From Reyranella sp. (GTDB taxonomy: Bacteria > Pseudomonadota > Alphaproteobacteria > Reyranellales > Reyranellaceae), in contig NZ_JAFKJN010000017.1 of assembly GCF_017305915.1 (NCBI RefSeq), forward strand, positions 109,996 to 173,995: a stretch of 64,000 nucleotides of DNA, given 5' to 3'. The translations under genes and the position numbers were made by a program. The stretch's first letter is position 1, and every line of letters starts with the position of its first letter. Below are positions 34,170-43,890 of the stretch, in pieces. The notes under the pieces are model-generated. The model did no database searches and was not told the origin of the DNA. It saw only the letters and a list, made by a program, of their open reading frames with translations.

Positions 34170-34187
34170 TAGATGACTTGTCATCTA
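34170..34187. promoter_or_regulatory. Palindromic operator ahead of the MarR gene
   Basis: TAGATGAC-TT-GTCATCTA is a perfect 8-base-arm palindrome 25 bases before the marR-like start. Its right half TCATCTATT recurs at 34196-34204, 15 bases on. A palindrome of this size next to a MarR gene is normally its own operator; candidate for autoregulation of MarR-MFS. Confidence 0.65.
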
Positions 34188-34212
34188 TTGTCGTATCATC
34201 TATTAGCCGGGC

Positions 34213-34668
34213 ATGGCCTCTCGCCCCCAAGCCAGTCGCGCGGCGTTCGGCGCGCTGCTGTCCCGCACCTATCGCCAATGGCGGCGCGCCGCCGATCTCC
34301 GGCTGCAGCCCTACGATCTCACCGAGGCGACCTGGCTGCCGCTGATCCGCATCGCCCGCGCGCCGACGCCGCCGCGGCAGAAGGATCTCGCCGCCTCGCT
34401 GTTCGTCGACAATTCGTCGGTGGTTCGGCTCCTCGACAATCTCGAGGCGGCCGGCCTGGTCGAACGCCGCGAGGGCGAGGACCGCCGCGCCAAGATCATC
34501 GTGCTGACGCCGCGCGGCCGGGCGATCGCCGACAAGGTCGAGACGGCGGCGCGCAAGGTCCGCACCGACGCGCTCGCCGGCCTCAGCGACAAGGACATCG
34601 AGACCGCGATCCGCGTGCTGGAGCATGTCAGCCGCGCGCTCGATCCGGCCGGGGAGCCCATGGCGTGA
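34213..34668 (+). CDS. MarR-family transcriptional regulator
   Basis: 151 residues. Winged helix: QKDLAASLFVDNSSVVRLLDNLEAAGLVERREGEDRRAKIIVLTPRG covers the recognition helix and the wing with the usual DRR. No clear Shine-Dalgarno lies before the ATG, and TATTAG sits 6 bases upstream, so a leaderless mRNA is possible. The stop overlaps the GTG start of the transporter (GTGA), so it probably represses this exporter in response to a small ligand. Confidence 0.93.
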   Translation: MASRPQASRAAFGALLSRTYRQWRRAADLRLQPYDLTEATWLPLIRIARAPTPPRQKDLAASLFVDNSSVVRLLDNLEAAGLVERREGEDRRAKIIVLTPRGRAIADKVETAARKVRTDALAGLSDKDIETAIRVLEHVSRALDPAGEPMA

Positions 34669-35834
34669 CCGCCCCGCTCTGGCTCCTCACCCTGATCACC
34701 TTCTCCGGCACGCTCGCCATGCACATCTTCGTGCCGGCGTTGCCCGAGGCCGCGCGGGCGCTCGGCGCCAGCATCGGCGAGATGCAGCTCACCATGAGCG
34801 TCTACATCTTCGGCCTCGCGGTGGGGCAACTCGCCTACGGCCCGCTATCGGATCGTTACGGCCGGCGGCCGGTGCTGGTCGCTGGGCTCGTGCTCTATAC
34901 CGTGGCCGGCCTGGCGGCCTGCTTCGTCGGTGACGTGCATCACCTGATCGTAGCGCGTCTCCTGCAGGCGCTTGGCGGCTGCGCCGGCATGGTGATCGGC
35001 CGCGCCATCGTGCGCGACACCGCCCTGCCCCAGGATGCCGCGCGCCGGCTCGCGACGATGAACCTGATGGTCGTGCTCGGGCCGGGCCTGGCGCCGCTGA
35101 TGGGTGGCGCGCTGGCGACAGCGCTCGGCTGGCGCTCGATCTTTTACGTGCTGACACTGCTCGGGGCGCTCAATCTGCTGTTCGCGCTGTTGCTGCTGCC
35201 CGAGAGCCATGCCGCGAGGAGCGGTGCGAAGATCGGAGGCCTCGCCCGCAACTACGGCAAGCTGCTGACCTCGCGGGCCTTCCTGGGCTTCGCGATCGGC
35301 GGCGGCTGCGCAACGACGTCGATGTATGCCTTCATCAGCGTCTCGCCCTTCATCTTCGCCCACCAGCTCGGCCGGCCGGACTACGAAGTCGGCATCTACC
35401 CAGCGATCCTGATGGCCGGCGTCTGGATCGGCAGCATGCTCGCCACGCGGCTGATCCCACATCTGCCGATCCATCGGCTCGCCGTCTCGGCAAACCTGGT
35501 GAGCGTCGCCGCTGCGATGGTGTTCCTCGGCGCGGTGCTCTCGCACCACCTCACCGTGCTGCTGGCGATCGGGCCGATGTTCGTGTTCGGTATGGGGGCC
35601 GGCATCGCCTCGCCGGCGGCGCTGACGCAAGCGATCAGCGTCAACCCGCACGTCATCGGCTCGGCCTCGGGCCTCTACGGCTTCTCGCAGATGGGCGTCG
35701 GTGCCTTGTGCACCGCGCTGGTCGGCCTGGGCGGCGATCCGGCGCTGACCGCCGCCATCATCCTCGCGGCGGCGGGCGTGATCGGCCAGGCCTCGTTCTG
35801 GATCGCGCTGCGCTACCGGCCGGCCGCGACCTAG
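34665..35834 (+). CDS. MFS drug-resistance transporter, Bcr/CflA type
   Basis: 389 residues from GTG 34665. About 12 hydrophobic segments. Motif A is GPLSDRYGRRPV (between TM2 and TM3) and the antiporter region reads IGRAIVRDT; FVPALPEAARALGAS is typical of Bcr/CflA proteins. Inner-membrane proton-driven export of toxic compounds is the expected role. Translationally coupled to the MarR regulator (GTGA overlap). Its stop and the convergent aldolase stop are separated by one base. Confidence 0.9.
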   Translation: MTAPLWLLTLITFSGTLAMHIFVPALPEAARALGASIGEMQLTMSVYIFGLAVGQLAYGPLSDRYGRRPVLVAGLVLYTVAGLAACFVGDVHHLIVARLLQALGGCAGMVIGRAIVRDTALPQDAARRLATMNLMVVLGPGLAPLMGGALATALGWRSIFYVLTLLGALNLLFALLLLPESHAARSGAKIGGLARNYGKLLTSRAFLGFAIGGGCATTSMYAFISVSPFIFAHQLGRPDYEVGIYPAILMAGVWIGSMLATRLIPHLPIHRLAVSANLVSVAAAMVFLGAVLSHHLTVLLAIGPMFVFGMGAGIASPAALTQAISVNPHVIGSASGLYGFSQMGVGALCTALVGLGGDPALTAAIILAAAGVIGQASFWIALRYRPAAT

Positions 35835-35835
35835 C

Positions 35836-36597
35836 TCACTGCGCCCAGTCGGTCCCGCCCTTCTTCTCGACCTGGCGCTTCAGCGCCTCGAAGTAGACGA
35901 CGCCGAAGCCGGGATCCGACCGGAGCTGCTTCATGCGCTGGGCGGCGCGGGCGATGATGTAGTCGTCGATCATCATCGGCTCCTCGCCGAGTTGGCGCGA
36001 CAGCAGCTCGAGCTCGCAGGCGCGCTCCAGCATGTAGAGGCCGCGCAGCGCGCCCGGCAGGGTCGGCGCCGCGGTCAGCAGGCCGTGATTGTGCAGGATG
36101 ACGTGGCCGCCCTTCTGGCAGGTCTTGCCGAGCTCCTCGCACTCCTCGACCGTCGCCGGCACGCCGTAGTCGTGATAGACGATGTCGTCGTAGACGCTGA
36201 GCGCGTCCTGGCTGATCGGGCGCAGGCCCTTCTTCAGCAGCGACACCGCGCCGCCCGCCCGCGTGTGGGTGTGCATGACGCAGTTCACGTCGGCCCGCGC
36301 CTTGTAGATGCCGCTATGGATGGTGAAGCCGGCGGCGTTGTAGCGGCCCTGCTTGCCGATCACCTTGCCGTCGATATCCATCTTGATCAGGCTCGACGCC
36401 GTGATCTCGTCGAAGTTCTCTTCGTAGTGATTGATGAGGAACGCGGTCGACTCGCCCGGCACGCGCACCGACATGTGCGTGTCGATCAGGTCGGTCCAGC
36501 CGAGAAAATCGCAAATCCGATAGAGCGCCGCGAGATCGACTCGCGCCTGCCACTCGGCCTCGCTCACCCCGATCGCATTGCCCACCACCGTATCCAT
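35836..36597 (-). CDS. Class II aldolase/adducin family protein
   Basis: 253 residues. Zinc-binding residues are visible in NCVMHTHTRAG (His-x-His) and VILHNHGLLT (third His), the pattern of fuculose-phosphate-type aldolases and adducin-like proteins; RVPGESTAFLINHYEENFDEIT is the family N-region. Likely reaction: retro-aldol cleavage or decarboxylation; substrate unknown. I chose the ATG at 36597. It is divergent from the flavin monooxygenase/ABC transporter operon. A short CTGTG microsatellite lies upstream at about 36606-36623. Confidence 0.88.
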   Translation of the reverse strand: MDTVVGNAIGVSEAEWQARVDLAALYRICDFLGWTDLIDTHMSVRVPGESTAFLINHYEENFDEITASSLIKMDIDGKVIGKQGRYNAAGFTIHSGIYKARADVNCVMHTHTRAGGAVSLLKKGLRPISQDALSVYDDIVYHDYGVPATVEECEELGKTCQKGGHVILHNHGLLTAAPTLPGALRGLYMLERACELELLSRQLGEEPMMIDDYIIARAAQRMKQLRSDPGFGVVYFEALKRQVEKKGGTDWAQ

Positions 36598-36737
36598 CGT
36601 CCGCTCCTGTGCTGTGCTGTGCTGCGCCCGCGAAAGGCGCATACTAGGGCAAGTTCGCGGCCTTCGCAGCAAGGCCGGCCGCGTGCGTTCCTCGGCACGG
36701 TATTTGCGTCCTTGTTCCCAATCGAGTGGAGAGAATC

Positions 36738-38054
36738 GTGGCGGCCAAACCGTTCCACCTTGCGTGGTTTTTACAGGGCTCCAGCGTGCAGGCCTGGGGC
36801 GAGCAATGGACCGGGCACATCGGCACGAGCTGGCAGCAGCCCGACCTGTTCCTCGACATGGCGCGCAGCCTCGAGCGTGCCTGCTTCGACTACATCCTGC
36901 TCGAGGACTCGTCGTATGTCGGCGAGAGCTTCGGCGGCTCGACCGAGATCTACCTGAAGAACGCCATCGCGGTGCCGCGGCAGGATCCGTCGGTGGTCGC
37001 GGCGCTGATGACCCAGGTGACGTCGAAGATCGGCATCGTGCCGACTTTCGGAACATACGCCTATCACCCCTACCTGTTGGCCCGCCTCGTCGCGACGCTC
37101 GACCAGGTGTCGGGCGGCCGTATCGGCTGGAACGCCGTCACCGGCAGCTCGGACTTCGCCGCCATGAACTTCGGCATGCAGGGCATGCCCGAGCACGACA
37201 CGCGCTACGACATGGCCGACGAATACATGGACGTGGTGCGCAAGCTGTGGGGCTCGTGGGAGCCCGGCGCGATCGTCGCCGATCGCCAGAACGGCATCCT
37301 GGTCGACCACACCAAGGTCCATGGCGTGAACTTCCAGGGCAAGTACTTCAGCACGCGCGGCCCGCTGAACTCGGGCCCGGCTCCGCAGGGCCAGCCGGTG
37401 ATCGCCCAGGCCGGCGGCTCGCCGCGCGGCCGCAAGTTCGCCGCCGCCCATGCCGAGACCATCGTCGTCAACGCCAAGGGCGTCGAGGCGATGCGCGCCT
37501 ATCGCGAGGACGTGCACAAGCACATGAAGGCGGCCGGCCGCGATCCCAGCCAGTGCAAGGTCCTGTTCCTGATCAATCCGATCATCGGCGACACCGAGGC
37601 CGACGCGCTGGAGCGCAAGAAGCAGCGGCAGTGCCTTGCCGACAGGCACATCGAGCAGCGCCTCGCTCATTTCGGCAAGGTCACCAACATCGACTTCGGC
37701 CAGTTCGACCTCGACAAGCCGCTGCCCGATCACGTCACCACCAACGGCCACCAGCTCAACCTCGAGCAGTTCCGCGCCATGGCGAAGGGGCGCTCGATCC
37801 GCCAGACCATGGCGAGCTTCAACGCCGTCGACCTGTCGATCGAGCTCTGCGGCACCTGCGAGTCGGTCGCCGCGCGCATGGGCGAGGTCATGGCGGAGGT
37901 CGGCGGCGACGGCTTCCTGTTCTCCATGCCCAACGTCAACCGCCGCACCCTGGCCGAGATCGAGGACGGGCTGATCCCCGCCCTTCAGGACCGCGGCCTG
38001 GTGCGCAAGGCCTACGAGCACAAGCACTTCAGGGACAATCTTCTCGCCTTCTGA
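36738..38054 (+). CDS. LLM-class FMN-dependent monooxygenase (NtaA/DszA type)
   Basis: 438 residues. FHLAWFLQGSSVQAWGEQW, FDYILLEDSSYVG, GIVPTFGTYAYHPYLLARL and GRIGWNAVTGSSDFAAMNFG are signatures of the NtaA/SnaA/DszA monooxygenases, which use reduced FMN from a partner reductase to oxygenate small molecules such as chelators, sulfones or alkanesulfonates. GTG 36738 is preferred to GTG 36726 because GGAGAG is placed 5 bases before it. It starts an operon with the ABC transporter (12 bases to the binding protein), suggesting that the imported compound is the substrate. Confidence 0.88.
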   Translation: MAAKPFHLAWFLQGSSVQAWGEQWTGHIGTSWQQPDLFLDMARSLERACFDYILLEDSSYVGESFGGSTEIYLKNAIAVPRQDPSVVAALMTQVTSKIGIVPTFGTYAYHPYLLARLVATLDQVSGGRIGWNAVTGSSDFAAMNFGMQGMPEHDTRYDMADEYMDVVRKLWGSWEPGAIVADRQNGILVDHTKVHGVNFQGKYFSTRGPLNSGPAPQGQPVIAQAGGSPRGRKFAAAHAETIVVNAKGVEAMRAYREDVHKHMKAAGRDPSQCKVLFLINPIIGDTEADALERKKQRQCLADRHIEQRLAHFGKVTNIDFGQFDLDKPLPDHVTTNGHQLNLEQFRAMAKGRSIRQTMASFNAVDLSIELCGTCESVAARMGEVMAEVGGDGFLFSMPNVNRRTLAEIEDGLIPALQDRGLVRKAYEHKHFRDNLLAF

Positions 38055-38066
38055 TTGGGGGACCTC

Positions 38067-39161
38067 ATGCGCAAATCATCGCGTCGTGCAGCGTTGGGCC
38101 TGCTGGGAGCGGGCCTCGCCGCGCCGTTCATCCGACCGAGCTTTGCGCAGGCCGCCTGGCCCGAGCAGACGTCGGTGCCGGACATCCTCAAGGGCACCGG
38201 CGAAGTGCGCATCGCCACTTTCGGCGGCACCATGCAGGAGACCCAGACCAAGGCCTACTTCGAGCCGTTCGAGAAGGCGACCGGCATCAAGGTACGCGCC
38301 TTCCCCGGCTCCGACCCGACCAAGATCAAGGCGATGGTCGAGACCGGCAACGTCGAATGGGACATGGCGCAGCTCAGCCGCGGCTCGATCATGAACCTGC
38401 AAAAGATGGGCGATTACTTCGAGAAGATCGACTACTCGCTCGTCGACGACGGCGTCGGCAAGGAATACCGCTTCGAATACGGCCTCGAGATGCTGGTATG
38501 GGCGCAGGTGCTGGCCTACCGCACCGATGCCTTCAAGGGGGCCGCGCCGGCGAGCTGGGCCGACTTCTGGGACACCAGGAAGTTCCCCGGCGAGCGCGCG
38601 ATGTACGGCACCGGCTCGGGCGGCTGGCCGGAGATGGAGTTCGCGCTGATGGCGGCGGGCGTGCCGCCCGACCAGCTCTATCCGCTCGACGTCGACAAGG
38701 CGCTCGCGAGCTACGGCAAGATCAAGAAGGACGTGGTGAAGTGGTGGGACACCGGCGCGGTGCCGATCCAGCTCCTCACCGACCGCGAGGTCACCATGAC
38801 CACCGTCTGGAACGGCCGCATGGCGGCGCTGCAGGCGGCCGGCGTGCCGGCGCAAATCTCGTGGAACCAGGGCCTGCTCAAGCGCGATGCCTGGGGCATC
38901 CCCAAGGGCGCCAAGAACAAGGCCAATGCGCTGAAGTTCGTCGCCTACTCGACGATGGCGATCCCGCAGGCGCGCATCGCGCTCGGCATCCCCTACGGCT
39001 CGGTCAACGTCGAGTCGAACAAGTACATCCCGCCGGAGCGCCAGACCGTCCTGCCGAGTTCGCCGGACATCAAGAAGAACCTGGTCAACTACAACTACGA
39101 TTGGTGGATCGCCAACCGTGAGGTGGTGATCCCGAAGTTCAACAAGTGGCTGCTGAGCTAG
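38067..39161 (+). CDS. PotD-like ABC solute-binding protein
   Basis: 364 residues from ATG 38067 (GGGGGA upstream). An export signal with SRRAALGLLGAGLAAPF resembles a Tat signal. The mature protein reads EVRIATFGGTMQETQTKAYF and PEMEFALMAAG, typical of the spermidine/putrescine-iron class of binding proteins. It belongs to the ATPase and two permeases downstream, from which it is separated by an inverted repeat at 39196-39311. Confidence 0.9.
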   Translation: MRKSSRRAALGLLGAGLAAPFIRPSFAQAAWPEQTSVPDILKGTGEVRIATFGGTMQETQTKAYFEPFEKATGIKVRAFPGSDPTKIKAMVETGNVEWDMAQLSRGSIMNLQKMGDYFEKIDYSLVDDGVGKEYRFEYGLEMLVWAQVLAYRTDAFKGAAPASWADFWDTRKFPGERAMYGTGSGGWPEMEFALMAAGVPPDQLYPLDVDKALASYGKIKKDVVKWWDTGAVPIQLLTDREVTMTTVWNGRMAALQAAGVPAQISWNQGLLKRDAWGIPKGAKNKANALKFVAYSTMAIPQARIALGIPYGSVNVESNKYIPPERQTVLPSSPDIKKNLVNYNYDWWIANREVVIPKFNKWLLS

Positions 39162-39195
39162 CGGTTCTTCCGCGATGATCCCACCCAACCCCGCC

Positions 39196-39311
39196 CCCCT
39201 CATCCTGAGGAGCGCTCCGCAGGAGCGCGTCTCGAAGGATGGGCAACAACCAAGATGCGTGTTCCCATCCTTCGAGACGCCGCGCTGCGCGCGCCTCCTT
39301 AGGATGAGGGG
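39196..39311. repeat. Inverted repeat with CTCATCCTGAGGAGC core
   Basis: The left part (39196-39243, CCCCTCATCCTGAGGAGCGC... to GATGGG) and right part (39264-39311, CCCATCCTTCGAGACGCC... to AGGATGAGGGG) are imperfect inverted copies, both carrying the GCGTCTCGAAGGATGGG motif in opposite sense. Elements of this sort are common in alphaproteobacteria. It lies between the binding-protein and ATPase genes of one operon; the right end is 9 bases before the ATPase start. Confidence 0.75.
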
Positions 39312-39320
39312 TGCGGGTTC

Positions 39321-40401
<1,081 letters not shown>

Positions 40402-40409
<8 letters not shown>

Positions 40410-41310
40410 GGCCGCCATCTCTTCCGGACCGCGCGCTTCCAACGCACTCATGAGGCGCGCAGGGATGCGCGCGGTCCAGAAGACGATGAATCCGATGCCT
40501 CTTCTGCTGACGGCACCGCTGGTGCTGTTCATGCTGGCCTTCTACGCCGTGCCGGTCGTGTCGATGCTGATGCGCAGCGTCTCCGATCCGACCTGGACGG
40601 TCGCCAACTACGCCGCCCTCCCCGACGATCCGGTGTTCCTCAAGGTCTTCTGGAACACCCTCGTTACCTCGTTGATCGTCACCGTCGGTACCCTGCTGAT
40701 GGGCTACCCGGTGGCGCTGGCCCTGGTGCGCGCGCCCAAGTGGGCGCCGGTGATCCTGATCCTCATCCTGCTGCCGTTCTGGACCAGCGTTCTGGTGCGC
40801 AGCTACGCCTGGATGGTGCTGTTGGGCCGCCACGGCCTGATCAACGAATCGCTGCTCGCGGCAGGCCTGCTCGACCGGCCGCTGCGCATCCTCAACACGC
40901 CGCTCGCGACCCAGATCGCGATGACCCACATCCTGCTGCCCTACATGATCCTGCCGATCGCCAACGCACTGCGGCAGATCGATCCGTCGCTGGCGCGTGC
41001 GGCGTCCGGCCTGGGCGCCTCGCCCTTCGCGACCTTCCGGCAAGTCACGCTGCCGCTCTCCATGCCCGGCGTCGCGGCCGGCATGTTGCTGGTGTTCGTG
41101 CTGGCGCTCGGCTTCTACATCACGCCGGCGATGGTCGGCGGCCCGCGCGAGATCACGCTGTCGATGCTGATCTCCCAGCAGGTCGACCAGCTCAACTGGG
41201 CCTACGCCGCGACGCTGTCGGCCGTGCTGCTCGCCACGGCGTTGGGCTTGATCGCCGTCTGCTATCGCCTGCCCGGCATCCGCAGCGCCTTCCGGATGAA
41301 CGCGCGATGA
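40402..41310 (+). CDS. PotB-like ABC transporter permease
   Basis: 302 residues from TTG 40402, which overlaps the ATPase stop by 8 bases; ATG 40450 is the alternative start. Six or so hydrophobic segments are visible, and the EAA loop for ATPase contact is present: RAASGLGASPFATFRQVTLPLSMPG. Inner membrane. The TTG start has no strong ribosome site, so translational coupling with the ATPase is likely. Confidence 0.9.
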
Positions 41311-42116
41311 CCGCCAACCGCATCCTGCCGGCGATCGCGGTCGGGCTGATCCTGCTGTTCCTCGCCTTCCCCATCCTGGTCGTCGTCATCGTGTCGTTCT
41401 CGTCGGCGACCTACCTCACCTTCCCGCCGCCGGCCTTCGGGCTGAAATGGTATGCGGCCTATTTCGGCAGTGCCGACTGGCTGCGTCCGACCTGGCTCAG
41501 CCTGTGGGTCGCGGGCGCGGTGGTCATCCTCTCGACGACTCTGGGCACGCTCGCCGCGATCGGCATCGCGCGGCTACCGCGCGCGCTGCGCCTGCCGGTG
41601 ACCGGCCTGATCCTGTCGCCGCTGATCGTGCCGGTGATCGTGGTCGCGATCGGGATCTACTACGCCTTCTCGCGCTACGGCCTGGTCGGCTCGCCATTCG
41701 GCATGGTGCTGGCCCATACCTGCCTCGCCGTGCCGTTCGTCGTGACCAGCGTCAGCGCCAGCCTGGCCGGCATCGACCCCCGGCTCGAGCAGGCCGCCCT
41801 CAGCCTCGGCGCCACGCCGCGCGCCACCTTCTTCCAGGTCACCCTGCCCCTGATCCGGCCGGGCGTGCTGGTCGGCGCGCTGTTCGCCTTCATCAGCTCG
41901 TTCGACGAGCTGGTCGTGTCTCTCTTCCTGTCGGGCTCCGGCGCGGTCACCCTGCCGCGGCGCATGTGGGACGACCTTCGCTTCCAGATCGATCCCACGA
42001 TCGCCGCCGTGTCGACCCTTACTGTCGCGCTGACCGTGCTGCTGATGGCCGGCGCGCATCTGCTGCGCCGGCGCAGCGAGCAGGTCCGGACTACTGCTTC
42101 TTCGTCAGCGCCTTGA
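41307..42116 (+). CDS. PotC-like ABC transporter permease
   Basis: 269 residues. About six membrane spans and the EAA loop QAALSLGATPRATFFQVTLP; SFSSATYLTFPPPAFGLKWY is typical of PotC-type permeases. ATGA overlap with the previous permease. The last 26 bases overlap the 3' end of the convergent peroxiredoxin gene. Confidence 0.92.
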   Translation: MTANRILPAIAVGLILLFLAFPILVVVIVSFSSATYLTFPPPAFGLKWYAAYFGSADWLRPTWLSLWVAGAVVILSTTLGTLAAIGIARLPRALRLPVTGLILSPLIVPVIVVAIGIYYAFSRYGLVGSPFGMVLAHTCLAVPFVVTSVSASLAGIDPRLEQAALSLGATPRATFFQVTLPLIRPGVLVGALFAFISSFDELVVSLFLSGSGAVTLPRRMWDDLRFQIDPTIAAVSTLTVALTVLLMAGAHLLRRRSEQVRTTASSSAP

Positions 42117-42636
42117 CCGCGGTCAGCGTGTTCTCGACGTGCTTGTCGGGATTGCGGTCGGCGAAGGCGTAGGCGATCTTGCCGTCCGGACCGATCACGT
42201 AGGAGACGCGGTCGGAGATGTTGAGCGCCTTCGACGAGGTGCTGACCATCACCGAATCGAACGCCTTGATGACCTTGAGGTCGGGATCCGCCGCGACCGG
42301 GAACTTGGACGAGCATTCCTGGGTCGAGAACTTGTGCAGGGTGCCGATGTCGTCGGCCGACATGCCGATCAGCGTCGCACCGGCCTGCTTGAACTGCGCC
42401 GCAGCCTCGGCGAACTCGTGCGCCTCGGCGGTGCAGCCCTTGGTGAAGGCCTTCGGGAAGAAGTAGAGCACCACCGGCCCCTTCTTCAGGGCATCGGCCA
42501 ACGAGAAGGTGAACTCGTCGCCGCCGACCGTCGCCTGGGCGGTGAAATCGGGCGCCTTGTCGCCGGCCTTCATGTTGGCGAACGCGGGCGTCGCGATCGC
42601 GCCGAGAAGCAGAGCCGCCGAAAGAAGTCGCTTCAT
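42091..42636 (-). CDS. Exported thiol peroxidase/peroxiredoxin (AhpC/TSA, Bcp-like)
   Basis: 181 residues from ATG 42636 (GGAGG 7 bases upstream). A signal peptide (MKRLLSAALLLGAIATPAFA) directs it to the periplasm. KAGDKAPDFTAQ and FFPKAFTKGCTAEAHEF hold the peroxidatic Cys68; a second Cys108 (TQECSSKFP) may resolve it, although the spacing is not that of PrxQ. It should reduce peroxides. Convergent with the permease gene, which it overlaps. Confidence 0.88.
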   Translation of the reverse strand: MKRLLSAALLLGAIATPAFANMKAGDKAPDFTAQATVGGDEFTFSLADALKKGPVVLYFFPKAFTKGCTAEAHEFAEAAAQFKQAGATLIGMSADDIGTLHKFSTQECSSKFPVAADPDLKVIKAFDSVMVSTSSKALNISDRVSYVIGPDGKIAYAFADRNPDKHVENTLTAVKALTKKQ

Positions 42637-42721
42637 GATCACACCTCCGCAGAGTTCTCGAATCGGCCGCGATCATAGACGCACGGCTCCTCGCGGGCGT
42701 GTCACGAGCCGGTGACCGTTA

Positions 42722-43876
42722 TCAGGTGTTGATCCCCTTCATGTAAGTCGACGGCACGACGCTCTTCACCGATTGTGCACGTTTGGCCAGCCAGTAGGCC
42801 TGCGGCGGCGGTACGGACCCGAACTGTCTATCGACGCCGAGCTTTTGCGCGGCATCCATCGGCCAGTTCGGGTTGTAGAGAAGCTCGCGGGCGAGCGCGA
42901 TCAGGTCGGCGCGGCCGTCCTGCAGGATCTGCTCGGCCTGGTCGGCATGCACGATCAGGCCGACCGCCATGCTCATGATGTCGGCGTCGCGCTTCAGACG
43001 CTCTGCGTAAGGCACCTGGTAGCCGTAGGTGACAGGGCCGGCACTCACCACCGGCGAGCCGCGCATGCCGCCCGAGCTGCAATCGATCACGTCGATGCCC
43101 TTGGGTTTCACGAGCTTCGCCAGCGCCACGCTCTGGTCGGGGCCCCAGCCCGAATCGTCCTCGACCGACAGGCGCAGGAACAACGGCTTGTGCGCCGGCC
43201 AATGGGCGCGGACGCTCTCTACGATTTCGATGCAGAAGCGCATGCGGTTGAGCTCGCTGCCGCCGTATTCGTCGTTACGCAGGTTGGAGAACGGCGACAG
43301 GAACTGATGGATCAGGTAGCCGTGCGCGCCATGGATATCGAGCACCTCGAAGCCGGCTTCGTTGGCGCGCCGCGCCGCCTGCCCCCAGCGCTCGATGACC
43401 TCGGGAATCTCCTCACGCGTCAATGCACGTGGCGTCGGATCGGTCTCTGGTGAATTGCGCGCGCTCGATGAGACCAGCTCCCAGCCTTCCCAGTTCCAGA
43501 TGTCGGCCGCGGGCTTCAGCGGCGCGCCGCTTTCCCACGGCCGGTAGCGCCGCGCCTTGCGGCCCGAATGGCCGAGCTGGATGCCGGCGACCGAGCCCTG
43601 CTCGCGGATGAAGTCGACGCAGCGCTTGAGGCCCGGGACGAAGTGATCGTCCCAGATGCCGAGATCGCCGACCGTGCCGCAGCCGCGGCGCTCGACCTTG
43701 GTCGATTCCATGATGACCAGCCCCGCCCCGCCCGCGGCATAGCGGCCGGCGTTCATCAGGTGCCAATCGGTGGCGAAGCCCTCGACCGCGGCGTACTGGT
43801 GCATGGGCGCCACCACGACGCGATTCTTCAGCATCACGTCGCGAATCTGGATCGGTTCAAACAGCAACGGCGCCAT
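42722..43876 (-). CDS. Old-yellow-enzyme-type NADH:flavin oxidoreductase
   Basis: 384 residues. Single-domain OYE: LFEPIQIRDVMLKNRVVVAP, AGLVIMESTKVERRG, GIQLGHSGRKA, FEVLDIHGAHGYLIHQFLSP and FSNLRNDEYGGS are the diagnostic strings of the YqjM/xenobiotic-reductase subgroup. It reduces activated alkenes or nitro compounds with FMN. GGGAGGG is 7 bases before the ATG. Only 14 bases separate this ATG from that of the divergent CoA-binding gene. Confidence 0.92.
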   Translation of the reverse strand: MAPLLFEPIQIRDVMLKNRVVVAPMHQYAAVEGFATDWHLMNAGRYAAGGAGLVIMESTKVERRGCGTVGDLGIWDDHFVPGLKRCVDFIREQGSVAGIQLGHSGRKARRYRPWESGAPLKPAADIWNWEGWELVSSSARNSPETDPTPRALTREEIPEVIERWGQAARRANEAGFEVLDIHGAHGYLIHQFLSPFSNLRNDEYGGSELNRMRFCIEIVESVRAHWPAHKPLFLRLSVEDDSGWGPDQSVALAKLVKPKGIDVIDCSSGGMRGSPVVSAGPVTYGYQVPYAERLKRDADIMSMAVGLIVHADQAEQILQDGRADLIALARELLYNPNWPMDAAQKLGVDRQFGSVPPPQAYWLAKRAQSVKSVVPSTYMKGINT

Positions 43877-43877
43877 G

Positions 43878-43883
43878 TATAAT
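43878..43883 (+). promoter_or_regulatory. Consensus -10 element for a probable leaderless gene
   Basis: TATAAT lies in the 14-base gap between divergent start codons. The plus-strand ATG at 43891 is 7 bases after it, about where transcription would begin, and there is no Shine-Dalgarno for the plus gene. No clear -35 is seen. Confidence 0.5.
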
Positions 43884-43890
43884 CCCTCCC

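Noticed and set aside
36604..36624. CTGTG microsatellite as a phase-variation tract
   Set aside because: Only about three units, lying outside any coding frame; too short to argue for slippage control.
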